From assembly GCA_026929865.2 (NCBI GenBank), contig CM049410.1, positions 20,767,001 through 20,831,000 of the forward strand: a stretch of 64,000 nucleotides of DNA. The letters are read 5' to 3'. Each line of letters starts with the position of its first letter. Position 1 is the stretch's first letter. Made by a program: the position numbers and the translations under genes. Origin of the DNA: Hyperoplus lanceolatus. Its lineage: Eukaryota; Chordata; Actinopteri; Uranoscopiformes; Ammodytidae. The notes beneath the pieces were generated by a model that was given only the letters and a program-made list of their open reading frames with translations, was not told where the DNA came from and ran no database searches. Shown piece by piece: positions 1 through 13,846 of this stretch.

Positions 1-1080
1 GAGGCATCCTTCTAAGCAAGCACTAGTATGTATATGGTGTATAGTGTTTGAATAGTGATTTATGCATAAGCATATCATTACTCTGCACGGCTACTCCAGT
101 TTCATCCAAACTAGTATTAGTGTATTCTCTTGAGGCTTATAACATGAACTCTTTCATGGAAAAGCCTCTCTGCTCTAAGCTGATGAGAGCAGTACTGCAT
201 ATGATACTTTATTGATGTTTGTGTCATAGTCTCTCCTTATCCCATTCCCCTATCATAGAGCAGGGTCAGTTGCAGAATAGCATGCCTAAATGATTTTAAG
301 GGAATTGAAAGACTCGTTCAAGGACACATCCTTGTCCTGGTGTAATGTCCCTGAGCACAGCACTCTCTGTAGCCTATATCTCCACCTCTACTGACCGCCC
401 ATACACTACAGCTTATATGATTAAGCTTCCCAGATACAGTGTTGGTAAACCATTTTAGTGCTGATTTGATTTCCTGATGTAACAGTGAAGAGAGAGAAAA
501 AACAAATAGATTTACTCTGATTGTTTTAATGCATATCCATATCATATCCATGCAGCAGATAATATTTCACGGCAGCTGTGAAGAGGATCTAATCATGTTG
601 ACCAGTAATGGCTCTGTCCAATCAAAACAAGGAGTGACTTTACTATTTATAGTCCTGTGCACTTGCTAAATCTAATGGCTTGGGGATTAAAAGAAAAAAT
701 ACGTCTTGGAAAAAAGTCAATTAATAAAAGAAAGGCAGACAGCTGGCTTTACCCTAGCTGTGATTTCAGAGGAAATCTCTTCTAATGGTTGCCATCATCG
801 CGTCCCCTTCAGGGCACGCCCACTCACTGTCTTGTCCAATACCGACAGAAATCATTTCCCTGATTGAACAAAGACAGTCGACACATTTGGGCAACGTACC
901 CTTTTTCTCCCCACAACCCTGAAGTGTGAGCAGCACGTGCGCTGTGAGCCAGATGTGCTGGACAATGACAATCATACAATTAGGGCAGTTTTGGTACAGG
1001 CGTATTTAGTGGATAGTGTGTCACAGCTGGAGTTGAAACCGAAACACTAAAAAATGCATCTTCCGGTCAGACTGGCATGT
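1..1080. other. unassigned flank, no gene seen
   Basis: I see no exon with convincing splice sites, no RNA gene and no transposon with recognisable ends. Open frames here are short and compositionally random. Confidence 0.5.
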
Positions 1081-1960
1081 CACCTATACCGTTATGATGC
1101 ATCGGCACGAGAGCTGTTCGGTTAGCGGCACGTTCACATTTAAATGGAGCGGTGCTGCGTTCACAGGTGTGCGGCTTCACTGGGATATTTAGAACAGTTC
1201 AACGCGGGGTTTTAGTAAAAAGTCCATGGTTTAAGCCCGCACGGGCCGGTTTCATGAAATGTCCCTTAAAATTTCTGTAAACTGTATCCGTTTATTCCTC
1301 TAAAGTGAGCCTCTCATCACAATCATGTCTTGGCCTCTTCCAGGACGAACAGAACAGCAGCGGGGATTGGGGGAGGGGAGACAGAAACAAACTCCGTACC
1401 CACACACACACACACACACACACACAGAGCCAGGCCTCTCAGTAGCCGACCACCGACAAGTGCACAACTTTGTCCCACTATTCACCTAATATATGTGCTA
1501 TCGCCGCTAACAGCCGCTATAAACTACGCGAACAACATGACGACCGCAAACATCCCCCCTTCTCTCGTCTGAAGACACGCAGGGAATCCCACAACAAATT
1601 TCGGAATATATTTTACAAGCAGTAAAAGCGATGGCACATATCTCCCGACTATACCGCAATCCCAATCTGAGCTGTGGGAGAGAGAGATAGAGAGAGAGAG
1701 AAAAGTGACATATACTTAACCGGTGGAAATCGTGTTGCTGCCTTCGAGTGCATCGGGTGTTTGGACCGGCACGGGTGGCCGCGGACACTGTCATAGTTGC
1801 GATATTGCAAGAGTTTAAAAATAACAAAGAAAACAGTCCGCTACTCTCCACCTCTCCATGGCTGTCTCTCACTGTCTGTGCGGAGCGGACGGAGCCGAGG
1901 AGGCTACACGGCAGAGGATGCACAGCGCCTCGCCCGTTCACTACACAAACTACCAGTGTT
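1081..1960. promoter_or_regulatory. CpG-rich patch, possible promoter or first exon
   Basis: This stretch is richer in G+C and CpG than its AT-rich surroundings. It contains a CA microsatellite (1401-1426) and a GA-rich run (about 1679-1701). That composition is typical of a promoter or 5' exon, but I cannot identify a transcript or a recognisable coding segment. Short open frames on both strands are not supported by family resemblance. It could also be an old GC-rich repeat. Confidence 0.25.
1401..1426. repeat. (CA)n microsatellite
   Basis: Thirteen uninterrupted CA units lie in the CpG-rich patch. Confidence 0.95.
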
Positions 1961-4900
1961 TAGATTGGGTGCATGTAGTAGCTTACATTGATTTTTTTTT
2001 CTACCTCAAGTATTCAAATCAGTATTCCCTTTTTGGTTTACAATCCAAACACAAAAACAAATAATGATTTTTGAACGATTTAAATTAGATTATTGAACAT
2101 GTTGGATCTACAGCCCACAACACAATAGTGCATAGGCCTATACTCCAGAAATGTAGTATGCCTTTCAAAAAAGCTTGGTGGACAAAACTAATGCATAGTT
2201 TTGTCCTGATTTTCAATTGTCCTATTTGCTTGATCTATACTCCACGTTTGTGGCCCTTTCCAGACCAAACATAATGAGACATAGCCTATGTAAAAGGAGC
2301 ATATAGGCTACTTAAATGTAATAGCGATTGGCTACTCAAGATACCATACTCAAGATGGAAGATGTTTATACAACAGGTTGGACAACAACACCCTTTGGAG
2401 ACAGTGAGTCTGCAAGTTTCCATAATGCCAAAGAATGCACAGGATGACTTCACTCATTAGTTTATATATGATGGAGCACTCTGGCGGCCTTTGTCATGTT
2501 TTAACAGCTGACAAGGTGTTATAATTACCGGTGGCAACTCCTTCATACGATGAGTTTATGAGTTATTATATATTTTACAAGAACACATAATGGAACACAA
2601 TTGAATTACCAACCTCTTTATGCATAATGACTTATGAATCAGGCTACCAACATTTCAAGGCTTTTAACAGTTTACCAACAGTGAGCTATACATTTCTTGT
2701 TTCAAAGATAATCATATTGCAGAGACCTTTACATTTCTCTAAATATTTAGTCGTAGCCCCTCTAGCACAAACACTTGGGTTGGGATGCATTATGTCTTAA
2801 TGATTCATCTCAGAGCTCCTGAAGCTTTCCAACAGCCTTGGAGATATATTGGTTCTCGTCTTGGTGTGTGTATGAATAAAACCAAAACATCTATGGTGAA
2901 AACCAATCTAAGTGGTGACACACCTCTTCTGTGTAAGCACTGCTGAGTTACAAATAGCTATCAACATGCCACTTTGCACCGTTTGACAAAGGTGCTCTAA
3001 AAATAAAGATTATTATTATATTATTAATATTATTATTATTATTTAAATCTTTAGTTTGACTGTTCTCGCTGGGAGTGTGTCACGCAGCAGGGAAAACGAG
3101 CTACAATTAATACCATTAAACATTGTAACGACTACTTCTGATGCTTTGGGACCTGCTACAATGTTTCAACTCAGAGCATTTTAAGCAGCGCTGTTAGAAC
3201 TTGTCATTACTTATGACTTTACAGCACAAAGGCTAAAACATGCAACAAAGGCAGCACTAAAGGCTGTTATCAGCTTAGCAATCATTATACAGTCACACGG
3301 TTAACTGAGTCTAAGATGAAAGGCAGATAGAACACTATGAAAAGTAAATGATTATGTTATTAGATCAAACCATGTGGGAGCATGTGGAAAAGAACAGGAA
3401 TATACAGTATATATACAGTATATTCCACACTTTGTTTCATCACGTCACCTGAATTGCCTTTAAAAGTGTGCAGTGCACACATAGCTTACAATATGTATGG
3501 CCGTGAAACAAAACATGAAAAACACCTGACGCACTTCAGCTTCCTCGAGGTAAAATTGATTTTTGGGCAGCAACAATTTAAGAATCCTGATACTCAAATA
3601 CTCAGTTTTTTGGCAAAGCATCAATTCTTCTCTCTGACCATCTATGTTTTTTTTATTATTGTTGTTATTACCAAAAGCATTTCAATATTCTCAACAAAGT
3701 CAGATTTCTTCCTTTGGAAAATCTATCAGAACCTCAGAATGAAGATTATCACATCATACAATCCATGACTTCCAGCCACGACACCACTTTCTTTACGTCC
3801 CCGTTGCTTTCTGGACCGTGTTCCATTATAATCCCACATACAAGTCACCACGGAATATACTTTTGAAAGTTTGACATTCAAGTAAGGGTTGAGGATGCAG
3901 ATGACAATTTCTTTTTCTCCCATGGCAACTCAATCTGTTGTTTTTGTACACAGATACAATCCCTTCTCAGTCAGATTCCCAGTCCACATTGCATGCAGAT
4001 CAACACATCTTACCTTGAGTTTGTTTCTCTTCCTCACACATCCTCCAGCAGTACGTCCATTTTGTGAGGATCCCATTGCACTGTTATTTAACACAGTGGG
4101 CTGTAGCAACGGTAACATCCCTCCCTTCACTTTGACACAAGAAGGCCTGGCCAAAGCAGCATGACGCCAAAACAGTTTGTCTTTGCCATCCATTAGTTTC
4201 TGTAGAAGAAGGAATATGTTACGTCTTTATACAAGGTGAAGACCAGCAATACACTTTATGGTTTTATTTTACAATGTTTAGGAAAATTAACTTGATATTC
4301 TTCAATAGAAATTAATTTCAAAAGGTTTCAAATAGTACAGTACAAGCTCCCATTTTATACCATAAACTGAAATGGTGCCCTCTACTGAAACTCTTATCCC
4401 AACAGCCATTTTGTCAATGAAATTATTTATTGGATAGAAAATGTTTAATTTCCTCCATTCTTTTTTTGCAACAGCATGCTTTTGGAAAGGACATATACTG
4501 TACGGTGTACTGATGGAGACAAATAAACTGCTTTAAGTTTAATATCCTGTAAGACCATAGATAGTAAATAATATGGATGTAGCATCCGGGCTGACCTCAG
4601 TTATTCACACGGCATCCAATAATCCTGGTTTGTGCGCGTCGCCATTTTGTGAGGGGGAGGGAGATAGCTGACGTATACCTCCGAGGCAAAGTGAGGGACA
4701 ACGGGCGGAGAGCTGTCACTCAAGAGATCGCGCCAATACATTTTAACCTCCAAAAGAATACAAACTAGCGTGGTCCAAAAAAATTCACCCCCCTCAGTGT
4801 TGTCATGGAGATATGACCTAAACATACTGACTAAAATGGTTTTGTGGACCAGGCTGTAAATAGGTTTAATAAGACTTTGAAAACGGCCTGTCTAACAAGT

Positions 4901-5365
4901 GAGTCAAAGAAAAATTGCTCAGTCTTGGTACCACCCCCCCAGTGGCACTTCCGGTTACTACAGTTGTGGTCACTTCCTTATTGGATGCTGGTAAAAATTG
5001 CTGAGGTTGGGGCTTGTGTAAGACATAGCACATACATCACATTGTATTTAAGAACTTACAATGCCTGGACCCATTACGCCTCTGCAGCCAAATTTCTATA
5101 TGAGAAGGCCAATTATGCCATCCATGTGACAATGGGTGCACTGATTAATATTTGGCCCTTGCTTTAGTTCTACAAGTTATGACGGAAAGGAGTAAAAGCT
5201 GTAAGAGTAAGCAGACACAGTTTATCTGTGGCTTGCAGGGCATCTACTGAACTCAATGGATGCAATGACTTGAACAACTAGGCCTATACATCAACCGGAT
5301 GCATTTGTAGTTCTGTTTAAATATTGACTGACTTAAAAAAAAAGAGGAACACATAGGGCCATTTT
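1961..5365. other. intergenic DNA, nothing recognised
   Basis: AT-rich sequence with an ATT-rich low-complexity run near 3000-3045. No exon, RNA gene or bounded transposon could be supported. A somewhat GC-richer segment at about 4590-4830 has no recognised content. Confidence 0.4.
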
Positions 5366-5664
5366 TATCATTAACCATGGAGGGAACACTATACTTTTTT
5401 TAACCTTTATTTATACAGGTATATCCCATTGAGACCGAAGACTCTTTTGCAAGGGAGACCTGTTTTCCTTTCCCACGTTACCTTTCACACACACATTCAT
5501 ACACCGATAGCAGGCTAACTATCGACATTCACACGAGGCAAGGTGGGTGAAGTGTCTTGCCCAAGGACACAACAACTATGACACAGGTGGCGGGGCGGGG
5601 ATCTAACCTCCAACCCATTGATCATCGGCCGACCCGCTCTACCAACTGAGCCACAGTCGCCCCC
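5366..5664 (-). repeat. tRNA-derived SINE
   Basis: Read on the minus strand, the right end begins with a tRNA-like head. A box-A-like segment (complement of 5642-5653, TGGCTCAGTTGG) is followed by a box-B-like segment (complement of 5597-5615). This is the split RNA polymerase III promoter of a tRNA-derived SINE. The tail toward 5366 matches the common fish repeat text about 'fully paired' TTATTTA-rich ends. The head can fold only partly, so it is a SINE and not a tRNA gene. Limits are approximate. Confidence 0.7.
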
Positions 5665-5970
5665 AAACTACTGGCTACTGGCTTTGTACTTTTGCAGTAC
5701 AAAGCCAGTAGTCTGTGACTTCACAGCTTTGAATTACAATAACACTAGTGTTAATGCTTCCTGCACTGGGAGTACTAAATAAAAACGTAATGGACTCAAC
5801 CGCTATTATAAGATATAGTTTGCACCCTTGTATTAAAATATCAAATGTAAACGCATTTTGACCTCTATTGGCATCCTTGTTCAAAACCACATTCACAAAA
5901 ATGTTTAGAGTCAATTGTAGTAGAAAAGGTTTAAGAGAGAGAAGTTATGTGACCGTAAGGTTAGTATGTA

Positions 5971-7510
5971 CAGGTCCTTCTCAAAAAATTTGTATATTGT
6001 GATAAACTTCAATATTTTCTGTAATGTACTGAAAATTACACTCAACTGAAGTAGTTCAAGCCTTTTATTGTTTTAATATTGGTGATTTTGGCAAAAAAGT
6101 AAAGAAAAACCAAAAATCCCTATCTCAAAAAATTAGCATATTTCATCCGACCAATAAAAGAAAAGTGTTTTTAATACAAAAAACTCAACCTTCAAATAAT
6201 TATGTTCAGTTATGCACTCAATACTTGGTCGGGAATCCTTTCGCAGAAATGACTGCTTCAATGCGGCGTGGCATGGAGGCAATCAGCCTGTGGCACTGCT
6301 GAGATGTTATGGAGGCCCAGGATGCTTCGATAGCGGCCTTAAGCTCATCCACAGTGTTGGGTCTGGTGTCTCTCAACTTCCTCTTCACAATATCCCACAG
6401 ATTCTCATGTAATACCATGGTCAGTAAACCATTTACCAGTGGTTTTGGCACTGTGAGCAGGTGCCAGGTCTTGTTGAAAAATGAAATCTTCATCTCCATA
6501 AAGCTTTTCAGCAGATGGAAGCATGAAGTGCTCCAAAATCTCCTGATAGCTAGCTGCATTGACCCTGCCTTTGATAAAACACAGTGGACCAACACCAGCA
6601 GCTGACATGGCACCCCAGACCATCACTGACTGTGGTACTTGACACTGGACTTCTGGCATTTTGGCATTTCCTTCTCCCCAGTCTTCCTCCAGACTCTGGC
6701 ACCTTGATTTCCGAATGACATGCAAAATTTGCTTTCATCCGAAAAAAGTACTTTGGACCACTGAGCAACAGTCCAGTGCTGCTTCTCTGTAGCCCAGGTC
6801 AGGTGCTTCTGCCGTTGTTTCTGGTTCAAAAGTGGTTTGACCTGGGAAATGCGGCACCTGTAGCCCATTTCCTGCACACGCCTGTGCATGGTGGCTCTGG
6901 ATGTTTCTACTCCAGACTCAGTCCACTGCTTCCGCAGGTCCCCCAAGGTCTGGAATCGGCCCTTCTCCACAATCCTCCTCAGGGTCCGGTCACCTCTTCT
7001 GGTTGTGCAGAGTTTTCTGCCACACTTTTTCCTTCCCACAGACTTCCCACTGAGGTGCCTTGATACAGCACTCTGGGAACAGCCTATTCGCTCAGAAATT
7101 TCTTTCTGTGTCTTACCCTCTTGCTTGAGGGTGTCAATGATGGCCTTCTGGACAGCAGTCAGGTCGGCAGTCTTACCCATGATTGCGGTTTTGAGTAATG
7201 AACCAGGCTGGGAGTTTTTAAAAGCCTCAGGAATCTTTTGCAGGTGTTTAGAGTTAATTAGTTGATTCAGATGATCAGGTTAAGAGCTCGTTTATAGTAC
7301 CTTTTCATGATATGCTAATTTTTTGAGATAGGAATTTGGGGTTTTCATGAGCTGTATGCCAAAATCATCAGTATTAAAACAACAAAAGACCTGAAATATT
7401 TCAGTTGGTGTGCAATGAATCTAAAATATATGAAAGTTCAATTATTATCATTACATCATGGAAAATAATCAACTTTATCACAATATGCTAATTTTTTTAG
7501 AAGGACCTTG
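5971..7510 (-). mobile_element. Tc1/mariner-type transposon, degenerate
   Basis: The element is about 1.54 kb, the usual size for fish Tc1-like elements. Its ends are inverted repeats: a left end starting CAGGTCCTTCTC just after a TA dinucleotide (5969-5970), and a right end whose complement starts CAAGGTCCTTCT. Both continue into AAAAATT..ATATTGTGATAAA. The TA duplication is no longer clean on the right. The only long frames inside belong to one transposase on the minus strand, broken into three frames. It is a dead copy. Confidence 0.9.
6218..7180 (-). pseudogene. Tc1-like DD34E transposase, frameshifted
   Basis: The transposase would bind the inverted repeats and cut and paste the element at TA. 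The start is at 7180 (MGKTADLTAVQKAIIDTLKQ). Next come an N-terminal paired-like helix-turn-helix (EISERIGCSQSAVSRHL) and a second DNA-binding helical region. The first catalytic Asp is in the FSDESKF motif and the second is in FQQDLAPAHSA. The ENLWDIVKRK block carries the final Glu. These pieces lie in three frames: about 6623-7180, 6405-6725 and 6218-6440. A deletion of several dozen bases sits between the second Asp and the Glu, near 6410-6425, so the conserved proline-rich block before the Glu is missing. The pieces together are close to the usual ~340 residues. It cannot be functional. Confidence 0.9.
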
Positions 7511-9660
7511 TTATGAAATCTTGAGTAAGAGCATTACTTTGGAGTATTGGAGGGTATTACTTTGTGTCAGAATTGTTAAAATGATATATGTATAACACAT
7601 GATTTATTTCTACAGAAAGATGCTTATTCTGTGGTTTGTTGCTTATCAATACAGATATTCATGGCTCAAAAAAAGATGGATTGAAACAAATGTGTGAATG
7701 CTTATTCAATATCTTTTTGGAATTTACTGATGTGTTAAAAAGAGTTTCTAGTTTTTAAACTTCCAACTCAAGAGTTACCAGAGGACAACTTCATGTTTTC
7801 CCAATTCAGTCCTTTCAGTCGTCTTTTGTTCCACCTGTCAGTGTGGATTTAGACGCCCTAGTAGGCCTTGGCTGAAATAGGCTTATCTCTGTTGAAAATT
7901 CTCTGATGAACAAAGGCCCATTAAGGCGTTTAAATGAATCCTCCCATTTGGAGTGCATACAATAAAAGATTTCTATTTTCAAAGTGGCTGTTTACAAAGA
8001 ATTCACCGTGAGTGAAGACGAACAAAAGAAGCAACAAACAAGACATCTTTCAGCGCCCTCAAAACTACAATGGAAAACATAGAGTGTATACATTGAGACT
8101 CTCGAAAAGCGTAGATTCAACGTTTTTAGTAAACCTGTGGCAGGCTTATTAAAGTTTCTCAATGATAATAATAAGAGAATGATCAAAAGAGTAATATCAA
8201 ACGACTGTCAGAAAATGTATTCTGGAGTCCTGCTGATGTCCTTTGTCATGGCTGAATATATCATGACTAACAAGCCTTGGAGTGGATTAAGCACAGAGGA
8301 TTGAGCAATTTGCAGACGTTGAGTTTATTTTAGCCATGCTATTCGAGCTCAGAGAGCATCAAATTCGCACAAAGAGGGGAAAATCTTATTAAAAAGCCCA
8401 TATTTCCTATGATGACATAATAGCGAAGACATACATCCATAACCATGTACCAAGTGGCGAGAGTACATTGCCAGACATCTGCCGGCTTCAATAAATTCTA
8501 ATGAATTTGAAGCTTTCAGTCTGTCGGGGTGTCCAGTAGTCTGGTCATGGGATGAACATTCACTGGTCAAATCAAATGATGTGCTTCGGTTTTGATGCGA
8601 GTGAGGACACAACAGAACCAGCGGGGGCACTGACATGGGGAACGATAACAGACATAATAGAACTATAAACAATACAATGGAAAGTTACTGGTGAGCGTAG
8701 TTTTCATCATCAGATATTAAAAAGCAGACATCGTAACTGCTGGTTTACCTTGCCGTGCGGTTTTCGGTTTGGTTGTTTAGAATCGCAGACGACTCCTACC
8801 GCTTTTCTATGGATCGAGTATAGTCCTTCGTAGTCTGCAGTGAAGGCTGCCGCCATCTTTAATCACAACAGCGTCCATCTGTCGATGGTTTTTCCCTTTC
8901 CAGCCTCTCTTGTTCTGTTCCAGCCCTCCTGTGTTTGTTGTGGGGGGTTCTTATTTTCCATACAACATCAAACCAGCATATCGACAGGCTCGTGGGCCGC
9001 CCAGTAGGGGGGCAGCTTCAACATGCTGCATTGGCTCTTGTGCTTTTTTCAGAGCCGCAGATTCACTGACCACTCTTATCCTTCTCAGAACGAGACAGAT
9101 AGCCGGCAAAACATTTTTTTTAAATATATTTCAGCTCTCAGGCCTTTGATTTCAACAAAGCTTGGCCTCAAAGCTCCTTCATGATTGTCCCTGAAAGCAT
9201 CTTTTCCTCAGATGTTTCGATTGATGGGATTTATGAGCTCTCTTTTATTGTGGCCACAAATGTTTATTTACTTGCAAATGCATGAACAATAGATTCTGAT
9301 TATTTAGTTTAAAAAATGTTTAGACATTTTTCCACATTTTATAGCTGTTCCTTAATTTAAAACATAATGTTCTATTTGAGCAAAGCTGAGCTGGAATTCT
9401 TTGATCTGAACGATTGAACCTACATTTGACCTGAACAGCCTCAGACTACATGTCTAAGTATAAGCAGACTGTGTCTGCTTTCTTCCAACAAATGCAGTTT
9501 ATTTAAAGTGACACTTCCTTTTTGTTCCCCCTGGTCCCTATTTTTTGGCATTCAAAGCTTGAATGCAAAGGCGTATCTTGTTTACTGTCACTGTTTTGTT
9601 CAGCCAAACTCTTTCAATGAACAATAAGGAGTTGAATTTCAAAATGGTAGATGCTCTCAC
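7511..9660. other. intergenic DNA, nothing recognised
   Basis: No supported exon, RNA gene or bounded repeat. A moderately GC-rich stretch at 8750-9060 includes a sequence resembling a promoter-proximal region, but no transcript can be proposed. Confidence 0.4.
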
Positions 9661-9739
9661 CTTCGTCTCCTGCTGTGTGGCTTGTCGGATCTTGTTCCTG
9701 TGGTCCGCCATGACTGGGCGCAGTCCCCTGCCTGCCACT
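9661..9739 (-). CDS. candidate internal or first coding exon, unknown gene
   Basis: On the minus strand a pyrimidine-poor acceptor (GTATTGCAG) precedes 79 nt. These end in a good donor (GAAG|GTGAGAG at 9661/9660). The segment has an ATG in good context (GTCATGG) opening the peptide MADHRNKIRQATQQETK. A second frame (SGRQGTAPSHGG...) is also open. I recognise neither. Without neighbouring exons this is only a splice-bounded open segment. It may be chance or a 5' exon of a gene extending beyond what I can follow. Confidence 0.25.
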
Positions 9740-10790
9740 CTGCAATACTTTCTCGTATTCATAAACCTGATTCTTCCTAGTGTGTTGCTGAAAGATGAGC
9801 ATCTTTACTTTATATTGCAGCCTCATCCGTGCGACCCTATTGGAGGAAACAGGGACCAGATGATTGTCAGCAAAATCGTATTGTTGTAGCTATGGTAACA
9901 GACCCAACAGGCATGAGTGATGTGCACCTAATTGCTTTGTACGCATTAAACAATAGAAAAAAAAACATAAATGGAGCGGTGGGTGCTATTTAAAATGAGT
10001 GTCTTGAAAATGACACATTTCAGCCCCAAACGCTTTTTTAATTAACTTCCTCAGAAAGTGATATTTTATTTAAACTTACACCCATATGCTGTAGGAAGTT
10101 GTGAAAATAGCCCAGTAAATGAGAGATGAATGCAAATAAAAGAGAGAGAGAAAAATGAATGAAAAGATATTTCGGGCAGGGGGAAGAGATGATTTCGCCT
10201 TTGTTATGTAGCTTTATCAGCTGCTTACCTCTCAACTGGATTTCACACTTGCATGTCTGCTGGTAGCCAGGGTCAGATCCAGCATACCCTTCTCACAATG
10301 ACCAATTTTCTCCTCACACTGCGTCAGCAAAGAGCCACAGTGTTGGCTGCCACTTGCATTTGTCTGGATTGGGATGCATTTAAACACATTACATTTAAAG
10401 ATTTAAACTTCTTGGTTGTCAGTACAAACATGTAGCTGAATTAATATATAAAATTATATTTTGTCTAAAAAAGGGAAAAAAAGATGCAAAGGACTGGCTT
10501 AGTAAGATTGTACAAAATAGTGTCTTAACTTTATTAAAAATAGTCTTTCAACATAATTAATTAATTTGCTACAGTCAAAAGGCTATGGACTTACTGTACT
10601 TTGATGTCATTTCATGCAAATAAAAATAATAGAATTGAGCAGTTAAAAGAGATTTGTCTCACATTTAGGTTCCACCTACAAGATTCAGCTTAACTGCAAA
10701 CAATAGTTTTAGATCTACAAACAAATATTTCCATTTTCATAGATTTTTAGCCAAAATGTATCTTACTTGCAATAAAACGTTTTGATTTAA

Positions 10791-11005
10791 AAGGTGCTAT
10801 GGAGGAACTTTTAAATATTTCTGAAACAGTGTAAGTTTTCCTCTGCTGATCATAAATTACATGTAACAGCGAACGAGACCATCAGTGCAAAGAATGCTAT
10901 TTTTATATAGTTTTTCCTTCAACAGCTGCCATTGTAAGAAGACTACCGCTTTTGTCCAAAGGGGGTGCAAGAATGAACACAAACTGAAAGTTCCTCAGAG
11001 CAGCT
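10791..11005. mobile_element. TTAA-flanked MITE (same family as 41753-42685)
   Basis: TTAA occurs on both sides (10787-10790 and 11006-11009). The interior shares long stretches with the larger element in zc3h7a intron 1, for example ATCATAAATTAC and ACGAGACCATCAGTGCAAAG. This copy is about 215 bp and looks internally deleted. No coding capacity. Confidence 0.65.
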
Positions 11006-11032
11006 TTAAAGCTATATAGAGTAATTGTTTCT

Positions 11033-11136
11033 TTTTTTAAACTGAAAGGCTTACCTCATTTAGATGTATCGTCAGTGTTGTTATAATTACACATAATTCC
11101 TCATGGCAGCGACAGAAGTTACGAACTATAGCTTTT
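11033..11136. mobile_element. MITE fragment (family of 36943-37298 and 52014-52374)
   Basis: The right end, read as complement, carries AAAGCTATAGTTCGTAACTT followed by a CTGTCGC..CATGAGGAATT block. It matches the left end of the copy in zc3h7a intron 9. The left end is poorly preserved. Confidence 0.55.
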
Positions 11137-13846
11137 AGTGAGGTCGGTTTTGCTCTCAACTTTTTGATTGTAGGTTGGAAAGTGTTGCTCTCAATTTCAT
11201 TGTGTTTGATTGTATAATAGAGACAAAAAAAAGTAACTCAAGTAACAAACAAGACCTCCTCTTTATAGTGTTCATTCACAGCATAGTGAAATACTATTGA
11301 AAGGAAAAGTGGGGGGAGCTAATTGTAATGTCGCTCCTATACAACTAAGATGCAATATTTTTTATAAAGAAATAGAAAACACGTCAGCACACAACATGAA
11401 CTATTGACACAATATGTATGTATTGGGATGTATTATCCCATAATATTTTGGAATATTCAATATCTTGCCTTGAGTTATCCACACTGCTTTTTTTGTTTAT
11501 TGTAGCCTAAATATGATGCTTCTACCAGCGGCTAGCTAGATTAGCTTTGTGCAAGTACTTGAGATAGGGATAAAGCCTGCCTGGCTGTCTAAAGAAAACA
11601 CAATTAGTGTACCATTACAAGATAAACTCCCCAATTAACTGCTGTTAATAACCAATGGTTTTACTAGATGTGTTTAATTTTTGGCCTGGATCAGTTGCCA
11701 GCTAACGGACCCAATAAGGCTAAATCAATTAGCTGCCTGCAAAAATGGAAATGAAAAATAGCATTGATTGTTTCAAACTGTGCCATTGGAAGGTTCCTTA
11801 CAACTAAGACAACTATGCTGCAATGTGTAAATAGAAGTGGATAATGAATAATAGGTCTAATTCACACGAGTTTCACTCTTTTGGCATATCAAAGGACACT
11901 GTAAAAAAATATATATTCCTACAGTTCTAGGGCAGAGGAATATTCTTGAACAAGCACAGCAACATTTATAACATGATTTTTCAAAGCAATACTATACACA
12001 AATAAATAATTGAATAGATTGCTGCAGTTATACGTATAGGCTATTATTCTCCCAGGGAGTGAGATTCATGGTGTTCACTCCACATGAACAAAAATGCCCC
12101 AAATCCATGGTGTGATCTCTGACTCGAACATATTGTATGTCAGATTATGATGTTGCAGGGGATTATGATTAAAAAGCAGAGCAACTAAAAAGCTTAAATG
12201 TGATATCAAATATACTATAAAGCTCCCTATTTCAACTCCCCCATATTCACTCAAGGCTGCTTATCCTGTTTTATCATCAATGGTACAACATGCTTTTAAC
12301 ACATTTTGCTCAATAAAGCTTCATGTTAAGGTCACACTAAGTCCTAAATTACAGAGAATACACTTTAATTCCCTGAATGGATTATAGCTCAATAGTCAGA
12401 ATTCAGGCGTTAAAGGTGCAATACACATACATGTTATAACATATTATTTGGATAAATGTTTTGCACTGATGGAACAATACAGCAAGGCTGGACTTTCAGA
12501 GAAACAGAGTCACATTCCAAGGTGCATTGAGTGAAATCTACCTACTGTGTGTGTGGTTTATTTCAGAGAGGCCCCTCTTTTGGTTTCGTGCACTGACGTC
12601 TTGCTATAAGCAGGTCAAGGTGACTCCACAGCTGTGATGTTCACAGCTAACTCATTCCCAATGGAGATTAATCTTATTCATTTTTCAAAAAAGCCTCTAG
12701 GATATCTGATCCACTCTCACACAAAAAGAATGGGAAAAAAAGCCCTCAGGCGAGCATTCATCTTTGATGTTTTGAAAAGAAAGACAGTGAAAAGCTGCAG
12801 TCGGGCTTCATGCATATTGTATTGCTTAGAAAAGAATCACAAGCAGCCTACTGGTTCTCATAGTCATTACGGTCATTAGCCATGCAAGCTAATAACTCTA
12901 TTCTGCTCAATCTCAACTGTTTCAGACCACAGTCTCTTGATGCTGGGTAGCCTTCCTGCACAGATTGACTTTGACTTTACTTTGAATATTAATGGCCCTC
13001 ATAAGGTTTCTGCTGATTATGTTGACACACTGACCCTTTTTCTCCTTAAGATGTGCATTGTTCTGGGTCTGTTGTCATACACCACTGAGCTATCACAAAA
13101 ACAGGTAGTGGTCACATGACTATTTATTTTGCCTACTTACCAACACACGTCAGAGGACAGATCATGACAGATCCTCAATATAGGCTACAACTCCTAGTCT
13201 TTATGTGAGGATTGCTCGATTATTGTAGCCTAGGACAACTGTTGACCAAATCCTCAGTTAAATTAGGCTAACTAGGCCTAGCCTTTCTTTATTTAGGCAA
13301 TCAACCTCAGGACACAGCTTGTTTGATATTTGCCTTACACTGTTGTATTGTGGTCGGTATAGGCTTATTGTCAAGCCGGTTAGTAAAGTTAGCTTTAGTT
13401 GCGTAGGCCTACTGGTTAGCGTAGCCTACGGAAGACTAATATGCCTAACGCGAAAAATTACACCACATATTAACAAACAAAAAAATAGTATAGACTAAAT
13501 AGTGGATGCTCACATTCGTTGTGCTTTTTGTTGGTAGTAGTAGGCTTCTTGAGGTATCGAGCAGAGGCAGAGACCCCGGCTTGTAGAACTATGCAGGAGA
13601 TTGAGCAGCCTGTTGTCCGCACATGGTAAACAGCCTCCCCTTGTGGCCGAAATAAACTGATACATTTACATCGGTAGTCCTCGTCGTTCTCATAGCGGCT
13701 CATATGGTCCGTGTGCATGTACGGGGGAGGAAGTCGAGTTTATCGAGAATATAAAATATAACGCTTTGTTCTCCAATATTGTGTAATTTGATATTTCAAT
13801 ACCACAAAGGAAGTACATAGTTGATCAAGACACGCTCGTCAGCGCA
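11137..13846. other. intergenic DNA, nothing recognised
   Basis: AT-rich sequence without supported exons or bounded repeats up to the tRNA gene. Confidence 0.4.

Noticed and set aside
1507-1941. A 144-residue minus-strand frame in the CpG-rich patch
   Set aside because: It includes simple GA repeat sequence, lacks any recognisable domain and overlaps plus-strand frames of equal quality; composition explains it.
5597-5664. A second tRNA gene
   Set aside because: The box A and box B text is present, but the stems do not pair as a cloverleaf and the sequence continues as a dispersed repeat, so it is a SINE head.
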